This document shows positions 49,705-59,645 of a stretch of 64,000 bases of DNA, piece by piece. Location of the stretch: the NCBI RefSeq assembly GCF_028554725.1, contig NC_071668.1:60792232-60856231 (forward strand). Reading direction: 5' to 3'. Source of the stretch: Zeugodacus cucurbitae (taxonomy: Eukaryota > Arthropoda > Insecta > Diptera > Tephritidae). The notes under the pieces are model-generated. The model saw nothing but the letters and a program-made list of their open reading frames with translations, was not told the DNA's origin and ran no database searches. A program made the position numbers and the translations under genes. Numbering within the stretch: position 1 is the stretch's first letter; each line of letters opens with the position of its first letter.

Positions 49705-51180
49705 TATACTCTTGCAACACACAGAGTATAATAGTTTTGTTCACATAACGGTTGTTTGTGTCACCAAGAAATATAAGAGTTAGATATGGAGTTATATATA
49801 CATAAATGATCGGGATGACGAATAGATTTGAAATCCGGATGTCTGTCCGTTCGTCTGTCCATCCGTCCGTCTGTCCGTCTGCCCGTCTGTCCGTCTGTCT
49901 GTGCAAGCGATAACTTGAGTAAAAATTAAGATATCTTAATGAAACTTGGAACACATGTTCCCTGGCACCCTGAGGAGGTTGCTTTCGAAAATGGGCAAAA
50001 TCGGTCCACTGCCACTCCCACAAAATGATGGAAACCGAAAACTTATACAGTGTCATAACTAAGCCATAAATAAAGTTATGAAAATGAAATTTGGAACATA
50101 GCATCCCATTAGGGAGGGGCACATTTGGATGTAATTTTTTAGGAAAAGTGGGCGTGACCCCGCCCCAAAATAGGTTTTTTGTATATAACTCGCAAACCAA
50201 TAAAGCTATATAAGCCAAACATCCTGCAGTCGTTCTTTTCTGCAGAAAGTTCTTTTAGCCATTTCCTTATACAGTCCAAAAATGAAAGAAATCGGATAAT
50301 AACCACGCCTACCTCCCATACAAAGGTTAGGTTGAAAATTACTAAAAGTGGGTTAATTCCCTAACGAAAAACGCCAGAAACACCAAATTTTACATAAGAA
50401 ATGGCAGAAGGAAGCTGCACTGATTTTTTTTTTACAAAATTGAAAATGGGCGTGGCGTCGCCCACTTATGGGTCAAAAACCATATCCCAAGAATTATTCG
50501 AACGATTTCAATGAAATTCGGTATATAACACTTTCTTGGCACCCTGATGACACGGCTGAAATATGGGCGAAATCGGTTGACAACTACGTCTACTTCCCAT
50601 ATAACTCAATTTTGAATTCCATCTGATTCGTTCACTTTATAATGTATTCATAAGGAACCAATGAACCTAGCGGAATAAAACTTTACCAAATACTGTATTT
50701 GAGCTGTGACATCACTTGTGAAAAAATTGTCAAAATCGGACCATGCTTTTTAAGGCCCCTGATATCGAACATGAAGAACACAGTGCCTAAGGTTAATTTT
50801 TCACCGAAAATATAGGTAAATCCCTCAGATATTTTAATGTAATTCATTCCCTCTGAATTTTTTTCTTATAACATTTTCTCTCTGTACCTGAAATGGTAAA
50901 AATCGGGTCATAACTTCCCCCAGATCCCATATACCTAATTATAAGTAATATTAAATTAAGTGAGCGTATAGTCTTCGATACATTGTATCTTGGTGGTGGA
51001 AACGAGTGAAATCGGTTTAGGAATTACCTCAGTCCCCATATACTATTTATGAAGATTTTAGTTATTCTATTGAACTTTATACCAAATATATGGGTCGACT
51101 TGTGTTATCTTTATAAAATTAAATCATTAAATTGCGAGAGTATAAAATGTTAGGTTACACCCGAACTTAGCCCTTCCTTA
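49705..51180 (+). mobile_element. HINE (DINE-1/Helentron-like) copy B, interrupted at its 3' end
   Basis: The longest HINE copy. The 5' end holds a 7-bp stem ATACTCT/AGAGTAT around TGCAACACAC (49706-49729). A GTCTGTCCGTC-type repeat block follows at 49840-49902, then the body. The inverted copy of the 5' motif, TTGCGAGAGTATAAAA, is at 51132-51147 and a 3' hairpin (GTTAGG/CCGAAC, one mismatch) at 51149-51166. The end ...CCCTTCCTTA is separated from its final CTTG (52298-52301) by an RTE insertion. Undoing that insertion restores the same end seen in copies A and C. It has no helicase or Rep frame, so it is non-autonomous. Confidence 0.72.
49840..49902. repeat. GTCTGTCCGTC-type minisatellite
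   Basis: Irregular tandem runs of GTCC and GTCT tetramers inside HINE copy B. The same block in copy A (about 36768-36788) is shorter, so it varies in length between copies. Confidence 0.75.
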
Positions 51181-52286
51181 TATATATATATATTTGGCGT
51201 AGGAACCGCTTTAAGCGATTATAGCCGAATCCACCAGAGGGCGCCACTCATTCCTCCTTTTTGCTTTTTTGGCGCCAACTGGAAACACCAAGTGAAGCCA
51301 GGTCACTTTGCACTTGGTCTTTCCACCGGAGTGGAGGTCGTCCTCTTCCGCGGCTTCCTCCAGCGGGTACTGCATCGAATACTTTCAGAGCTGGAGTGTT
51401 TTCTTCCATCCGTACAACATGACCCAGCCAGCGTAGCCGCTGTCTTTTTATTCGCTGAACTATGTCAATGTAGTCGTATAATATCGTATAAATCGTACAG
51501 CTCATCGTTCCATCGTCTGCGGTATTCGCCGTTGCCAATGTTTAGAGGACCATAAATCTTACGCAAAACCTTTCTCTCGAAAACCCCAAGAGTCGTCTCA
51601 TCGGATGTTGTCATCATCCCCGCTTCAGCGCCATACATCAGGACGGGAATAATGAGCGATTTATAGAGTTTGATTTTGGTTCGTCGAGAGAGGACTTTAC
51701 TTTTCAATTGCCTACTCAGTCCAAAGTAGCACCTGTTGGCAAGAGTGATTCTGCGTTGGATTTCAAGGCTGACATTGTTGGTGTTGTTAATGCTGGTTCC
51801 CAGATAAACGAAATTATCTACAACTTCAAAGTTATGACTGTCAACAGTGACGTAGGAGCCAAGACGCGAGTGCGCTGACTGTTTGTTTGATGACAGGAGA
51901 TATTTCGTCTTGTCCTCATTCACTACCAGACCCATACGCTTCGCTTCTTTATCTAGTCTGGAAAACGCAGAACAAACGGCGCGGTTGTTGCTACCGATGA
52001 TATCAATATCATCGGCATACGCCAGGAGCTGTACACTCTTGTAGAAGATTGTACCCTCTCTATTTAGTTCTGCAGCTCGTATTATTTCTTCCAGCAATAG
52101 ATTGAAGAAGTCGCACGATAGTGAGTCACCCTGTCTGAAGCCTCGTTTGGTATCGAACGGCTCGAAGAGGTCCTTCCCGATCCTGACGGAGCTTTTGGTG
52201 TTGCTCAACGTCAGCTTACATAGCCGTATTAGTTTTGCAGGGATACCAAATTCAGACATCGCGGCATAAAGGCAGCTCCTTTTCGT
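51181..52286 (-). pseudogene. RTE retrotransposon copy 3, 5'-truncated, subfamily B
   Basis: It covers the RTE reverse transcriptase from just after the FVDFKAAFD motif to the C terminus: KRSCLYAAMSEFGIPAK, FRQGDSLSC, LLAYADD and the RGRGRPPLRW tail. Frames 51465-52259 and 51248-51538 carry the two halves. A 10-bp duplication near 51470-51490 (TCGTATAA repeated) shifts the frame between them, and one extra T near 51268 shifts it again before the stop. TSDs GCCCTTCCTTA at 51170-51180 and 52287-52297 show that it landed in the last bases of HINE copy B. The 3' tail is TA repeats. Very similar to copy 2. Confidence 0.93.
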
Positions 52287-52301
52287 GCCCTTCCTTACTT
52301 G

Positions 52302-55300
52302 TTTTAATTAAATTTGTGGAAAATTTCAACATTCATATTACATTTTCTGCGGTATTTTTCCATAAAAACATTTACACGGATTTAGGATAAACAGCGCCAG
52401 TAGAAATTCAACAAAATGACATCGCAGAATTTGGGGATAAATGCGCTTAAGCTTAAGTTGCAATATACGCTTGACAAAAATAGAACACTGAGATGAAGAA
52501 AAAAGCAAACACAAATAAATTGCATTTTCTTGTCGTTGTTTCTGCTTCTTTTCACCTCTTCACCATATTACCTGCCTCCTCTGTACTAAACTAAGTAAGT
52601 ACTTCATTTTGCATATATCTAAAAAAATTATACACTTCATTCTACTTGCAATTTTGTTCGGAGCGCTTGCAATCGCAAATTTGCCTCTTTAGTCCCCAGG
52701 TGTACGATAACGTGAATTTTAATCTTTTATTTTCACGGTGTCTTTCGTAGTGAGGAGTTTCGATGGAAATATTTATTTGATTCTACATACATACATACAT
52801 GTTTACTATCTCAAAGATTGTTTTGTATATTTTGAAATTTAATTAAATTTGTCTTTGATATTTAAACACAAAGGTTAAGTAACGAATGGTAGTAACAGTT
52901 TTTGGAAACTTTGTTATATTTGAAACGTATGTGTATAAAAATATATCATAAATATAACATTTGTCGATAGAACATTCCTATATATTTCACAAAATAAGAT
53001 ATTTATAAAAATTTAATTATAACTTCTTGGTAATATAATTATTATATTACAACGAACTGTAAAACATAAAATGAAAAAATTGTCACTGTCGCTGTCCAAG
53101 TAAGACTTTGATACGCCAACCTTACCATGACAAATTCTAACATTTTAACGCAGCTGTCGCTGTAGCTACGCAACAATCACGAAGTCAAAATCCACTGTTG
53201 CAACATGATGATAATGCTTTTGCCGGACCAACAATGGCGATGAACATAATGCCAACGCCAAGCAATATCAAAATTTAAATCATAACAACACGACCGTATG
53301 CGTCTTTAACAAATGTTCTCTAACAATATTATTGCTCTTCGCTTGTTATGTTCATCGCTATTTTCTTTGTTTCTCATTGCATGAAAACATGGCATGTGAT
53401 ACTAATAGGTGTAGCAATTAAATTCAATGAAAGCAATAATAGATGTGGAAATTTCAATCAATTACAAACCGTTTTAATATTTAATTTTGGTATAATGACA
53501 ATTACTTTTTAAGTATATTTCACACTCAAAGTTTGTTGGAGGTCTCTTGGTGAACGAACAAATACAGCATCAGTAAAATTACTCAGCTAAAGAACATCAA
53601 TTAAGACAAAGTAGTCACATAAGAAGTTAAATAGCAAAAACGAATAGAGCTGTCGATAGCAGAAAGTCAAAGCAGTCACAAATATATGTAATGTGGCTTC
53701 ACAAAGCTAAATTTTTTCCAGCACGACTTCAAGTTTTGTAAATATTTTAAAGAATTGATTCCATGTAGAAAAATCTTTGCTTCGATTTTTCTTACATAAA
53801 AATTTCGGAACAAGCACTTTATTCTCGAGAATTACGATGATAGAGAGTCTTGGAAAGTGGCCGTTCTTTATTCTGCCTTTCTAAAACCGTTTGTAGTACG
53901 AAGGTTGAATTTAAATCTCTAAGGAACAGTATATATTAATATATAATAGTCAACTATAGAAATAGACATTGCAACGGACGTTTAATTAACATTCTGTAAG
54001 TATTTTTACAAAAAAAAAAAACAATAAAGCCAACTTGTGTCTACCGTACTCTACTTTTAACCTGTATTAAACCTAAGTCAAATGTGCACAGCATACAGCC
54101 AAAACCTACTTGTAAGTTTCAATAAATGAACTGTGGTGTTAATCATGTTGTACTAGATAGGCTGACTAGTAGCCACAGCCTCTTAGGTCAGCAGACAAGT
54201 TGTTGTTATGGCTGACAAACTTGTGAACTGAAAGCATGTGTTAATTCTTAAGTGGATGTTGGAAATTAAATAAAGTGATTTCGGTTTGCAATTAATTGAA
54301 TCTATAAATAGTTAACATACAAATGTGTATTATGGATATTTACTGCTGCATAATATTCGAAATTATGTATGCGTAAATTATTAAAACATTACTAATTAAG
54401 ACATTATGGCACTCACGCTGTTATTTATTGGTTAATTAGCTTAAAAATAATTTATTCCTCCAAGCCCAAATATATAGTATATTGAACAACTAAGCACACT
54501 GACAATGTATGTAAATACTTTTTTCACATTTATTGTAAGCATATTTTCAGCCAATATCTTAAGTTCCACTGATTTTCCAAACGATTTGCATTCAACAAAA
54601 ATGCCTAACTTAATATGGTAATATGATAAACGATTATGCTAATCGAGGTGGTGTCAGCAACTGTCACATTTTCGATTTTGCTTCACTGCAAACAGTGTTG
54701 GGAGTGCAGTTATAGAAGCGAGAATGTAACTACTGTTGACACCAGCATCGGTCGATGATGTCTGTTATAACTGTGCCTGCAAAATGGATATGTATAACAG
54801 AGGAAATACAATTGAATGCGGGTAATTGCAGGTGACGCTCAGACAGTCAGACAAACTTCCGGTCGCAGCAGTAAAATTTGCATACAGAAAAGTGTATAAG
54901 CATAATACTAGATTTCCATTTGAGAAATCAACTGCATATGTGCTGAGTGTAAGGCGCCTTACTCAGCTTAAATTTTGTCAAAGTGTAGGGTTATACTGCA
55001 TGTTTCAGTAAGTTTTCCTTTCGAGCTGCATTTCTGGCGCAATTGAATGCCTGGTTGGTAGCGAAGTCTTGTCAGTCGTCAGGCTCAATAGCCAAGTTTC
55101 AGCTGCACTTGCTGTAAAAAGTTGCCAATACTCCAAGAATCAAGGAAAATAAAATATTATGGAGCGAGGAAGACGCATGCATTATTGAAAGTTTATTTTA
55201 AATTTTCTTGCTAGCTTCTTTACTCCTTCTTGAACAAATTTTATAGTTGCATGGATACATACTTCCATTGTGACATATATGCTTAAGTTTTATATTATTT

Positions 55301-58016
55301 TCGCTGCGTTCCAGCAATGCTTAGCTCAAACCTTCCTAGGCATTTTGTTAAATCCTCCTGAGCTTTTGATTTAATCTAGCAAAGGGTTATCTGGAATGTT
55401 AAATGTCTTCAGTGTATTCTTGCAGAATACATTATATTTGAAATGAGAAAAATGATGAAATTCCAAGAAGTTGCAGTGACACAAAACATGCAAGAAAAGT
55501 AATACTTGACTTTATATATATATATATCTATACAAATATACTACAATAAGTAGGTAGTAGTAGTAGTTGGTACACTCTAATCTATTATTATGGAACTTGT
55601 AGCTTATAGGCAGAAGGTAAACTGGGATTTATGTAAATGGAAATTACGCTTGTTGTAGGCATGCTTGACAAGAAAATGTGGTATGCAACACATGATGAAA
55701 CTGATCATATGGCACTTGAAAATTTTAAAAGCACTATACTTCTTAAGAAGGGTCTTTCCGAATACTTAAGTATAATTCAAAAAATAGCATAAGACCTTAC
55801 ATTTAGTAGCCCTTGTGAATTTGTAAAGCAGCCTGAAGAATTTTATATTCTTGATTTTTTTTTGTCTAAATATTCCTGTTGCCCTTTTGTATATACTGCT
55901 TCTACGGGATTAGCGGTCCATTCCCTGACATTACTTGCTGTTTAGTATTAATAGCTTAGACTACACCAACATAACGGCATTTCCTGAGCCATCTGGCAGC
56001 TTAGTCACGCTTAAACACCTATCGCCAGCTGTTTGAAACCAGCCAAAATCGCCGCTGATTGGGTTTTGTTACGTTTTTTGTTTGTTTGCTGTTACGTTTT
56101 TTGGTTGGACTCTTCGTTTGCCTTGTTTTAGTTCTTATTACTTTGCTGGCAACGCATTTTTCATATCATTCTTCGGCTTACAAACCGGAAACTTCGATGG
56201 CATATTTAATAATTTGAGCAACAAGATATTATTTCTACAGGCACGATATTGAGTATGCTACAGATATTTAATACATTTTAAACACTAAAATTACTAAATT
56301 AATGCTTCAAATAAGTATATCTTTAAATTTATATTGGAATTTATGCAATTCGTACTTGGCTACATAGTCATTAATGATCTTCCGACCACATGGCGTCACA
56401 ACATTCCAGTTCGAAACAATATATGTCCCTCATTAAGTATCAATTTTAATTAAGTTGAGTTATTTAGTATTCTCATATTATGTGCAAGATTAGAACACAG
56501 TTAAATATATACAGTAAACGTCTGAATGTATACCGCCTCAGGTAGTAAATCTGTAATTAATACACTAATACACAAATATTTCTACTTAAGACACGGAGCC
56601 ATCGTATAATATTTTCAATGTTTGCTTTGGAATATTCACTATTGTATATATTAAGACTTAAACTATAATCCGTAAATATTGCTGTTACTTAAGGGATCTT
56701 GATATATATGTTCACACACTACTGAAGTTTCCATGTAGAATAGTGATTACCAATAATCACCACAGTTGCACTAGAAGTGAATCTTCAACCATAATGAGGC
56801 TGTTACTTCTGTCGATGGCTTTGTTGTTGTCTTAATTGTCTCGAGGTGATGACTTGTTGTAGTTGGTGTGCTACACTTCCTGTCCTACAATTTGTCAAAA
56901 CAAGGATATTCATGTATTAATTATTTCCAAGAATAATATTGTCGTGTGACATTACATTGTCAGATAGTTTATGGTAATCATGGGAGAATATTTGCAAAAT
57001 TTGTAATAAAAGTTAAGTGATGCTTCTCAAGAAAATTAATGTGATATTTCCCAGATATAAGGTAATAGAAGGTCCCTAACTATACGACTGACCAAGCTTC
57101 CCTGAAACTGGTCAGTAATTCTGACATATAATCACTTAACAATAACGCGAAGCATTTATGTAAGACATATGCACATTGCACACAGAAATTTCATCGAGTT
57201 TGGGGTAAATGGTTCGAATAACCTTATCGTATTATTTGATTTGATTTGCAGGTGATGTTAACTGAACTGTGACTAAGTAAATGCGTAAGTTGATGCAAAT
57301 TTGCTTTACATCTTAGTGTAGTTCTATTGACAATTGAAGCTGAATTAATTAATCAAATCTATATTTTGCGTTACACAGTATATAACAACTTATTAATTGT
57401 TTCTTAAATCTACATATATCCAACTATTCAATATGAATTTGAATTCATTTAAAAAAAATTTTAAACCACTGGCATAAACTAAGAATATTTTATATAAAAA
57501 TTAAATAACATTTTAATCTATGCTGTTTTAACTTGACATCTATATATTTTTGATTGACAACTTGGAATTGATTTAATAACAAAATACATGAATAGTAATG
57601 AGATGTAGATAATTCAATTAGTTAGCACTGACATTCATTGAATTTATTTGGAGCGAAAGTTTGTGATAATGACGCTATGGCTGTACACCTATATATACTT
57701 ACTACATATTAATTAATATACTATAACTGACTGATTTAGGATTGATACCTACGAGTTCATATACAAATTACTACATTACACAGGTATAGTTCAGTAGAAG
57801 AATGTTTACACAGTCTGATAAATCTCACTGGACTTTTCTATTAAACTGATGTAATTTAAAAATAATTGGTGCACATTAAATGTCAACGAGTCATGTATAT
57901 AAATCCTTTCAATACTAATTTCAAAGCTAGCATTTGTAAAAAAAGTTTATACTTGGTTTGTAGATACTTGAGTTCTATATTAGTATATATATATTATTAA
58001 TAATACTTATATGTAT
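52302..58016. other. AT-rich non-coding DNA
   Basis: 5.7 kb with no supported gene; open frames do not exceed about 61 codons. TACA and TA microsatellites lie near 52785-52802 and 55516-55530. No TE end recognised. Confidence 0.6.
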
Positions 58017-58110
58017 ATACTTATAAAGTGTCGTAACTAAGCCATAAATAAAAAATACGGAAGTAATATTTGGTCCAGAAGTTCACATTAAGCAGGAGCA
58101 TTTCATCGAT
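58017..58110 (+). mobile_element. HINE fragment E
   Basis: AGTGTCGTAACTAAGCCATAAAT followed by A-rich sequence and GGAGCATTTC matches the middle of HINE copy B (about 50046-50140). Both element ends are missing. Confidence 0.6.
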
Positions 58111-58740
58111 TTTCAAATAAACTGTATTGAAATTGGAATATTCGCTTCACTATTATTGTGCTCTAAAACCTGAATTGTTAACCATAGGATTGAGTTCTTC
58201 ATTTTATCACACCAGCGAATAGAAGCAAAACTATGTATGAAAATTACCTCAACACATTGAAAATAATATAAATACTCACGCTCAATAAAAATAGAAAACA
58301 CAACTAAATAATTGGCGTGGAAAATATTCGAAGAGGCAACTTTACAAAAAATATTCACCATTATTTTAAAGGCACCAAGTACTTTCAAGCATACATTGAT
58401 TGTTAGTGGCGTAATTGATTGTTATGCAGCTGAGTGGTTCTACAATTTTCAAAATTTTGTTTTGTTGTTGCATTTATTATTTTTTTTTTTTGCCACCCAT
58501 CAAATTTCTGCAATTTTTTCAGTTTTGTTTGTAAATCACAAAGAGCGATTATTGATGGTTGGAGAAATATTTGTGTTGTTTTTGATTATTTTAAATTGAA
58601 AGTGTTTGTTTGCCTAAAGCAGCTGCAAAAATTGTTGTAAAAAGGATTCGGCGCTTTCAAACAAAAAGTGCAATGAGCAGCAATTTATTGCCTCCAGGCC
58701 ACCCTGTAATTATGTTTTTTGGCTATATTTTTATTGGCTA
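58111..58740. other. AT-rich non-coding DNA
   Basis: Frames of 91-95 codons overlap on both strands between 58113 and 58599; the translations are Phe/Ile/Leu-rich and not recognisable. No gene supported. Confidence 0.5.
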
Positions 58741-59613
58741 TATATACTCTCGTAACAAAATTTTTTGGCTATACATATGTCCGTCCGTCAGTGCAAGCTG
58801 TATCTTTAGTAAATATTAAGATATGTTGTTGATAACTTGGTTGCTTTCGAAGATGGGCGAGTGACATAACTAAGCCATAAATATAGCTAAAAAAGCAAAA
58901 TTTTGTAGAAAGGTTCGCACCTAGAAGGGCATATTTGGATGTAAGTTTTTTGAGAAAGTGGGCTTGGTCCCGCCTCCTATTAGGATTTATGTACATATCT
59001 CGTAAACTCCGAAAGCTATATCAACCAAACTCTCTAGAGTCGTTTCTTTTAGAAATCGGAAAATAACCAGGCATACCTCCCATACAAAGCTTATGTTGAA
59101 AACTACTAAAAATATTTTAATTCATTAAGGAAAACCACTAGAAATCTTAAATTTCATTATAAAGAAGGTAAAGAGGGGGTGCAATCAAATTGGTATAAAA
59201 AAATTTAAATGGGTGTGGCTCCGCCCACATCTCCGAAGTTGCTTAATCTATTTCAATGAAATTTGGTTTGTAATATTTTCCTGGCATTCCAATGATATTT
59301 TGTGAAAATAGGTCAAATCGGTTCACAACTATGCCTACGCCTTCTAAATTCAAGAACTTTGAAGTCCATCGGAATCGTTTACTTTATAATATATATAGTA
59401 AGCTCTAGTGAAGATATTTTGAAGAAATTCAGAGGGAATATTTTTCTTCTAATAATATGTCTCCGTGCCAAAAATGGGTGAAATTGAGTTATAACTTCAC
59501 ATTGCTCCCATATACCTCATATTATGGTTTCCAACTTTCAAAGGACTTAATACATATATTACGAATATTTGGGTCAAATTGTGTGTTATCTCTAAAAAAT
59601 ATAGCAATAAATT
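58741..59613 (+). mobile_element. HINE copy C, 5' part
   Basis: It starts TATATACTCTCGTAAC, has a reduced CCGTCCGTC block at 58780-58790, then the AAGCCATAAAT, AAGTGGGCTTGG and GGGTGTGGCTCCGCC body motifs in the same order as copy B, with several internal deletions. It is interrupted at ATAAATT (59607-59613) by the full-length RTE. The family's remaining end lies at 62881-62938. Confidence 0.7.
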
Positions 59614-59645
59614 GTGTGTGTGTGTGTGATTGGCGTTGCAACCGT

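Noticed and set aside
49613..50218. A 201-codon minus-strand frame as a gene (likewise 36371-36949 plus)
   Set aside because: Both lie in repeated HINE copies and include translated CCGTC-type tandem repeats. They are kept only as a finding about shared frames.
57205..57225. GGTTCGAATAACC-like string as a tRNA T-arm
   Set aside because: No A-box or foldable acceptor, D or anticodon arms surround it.
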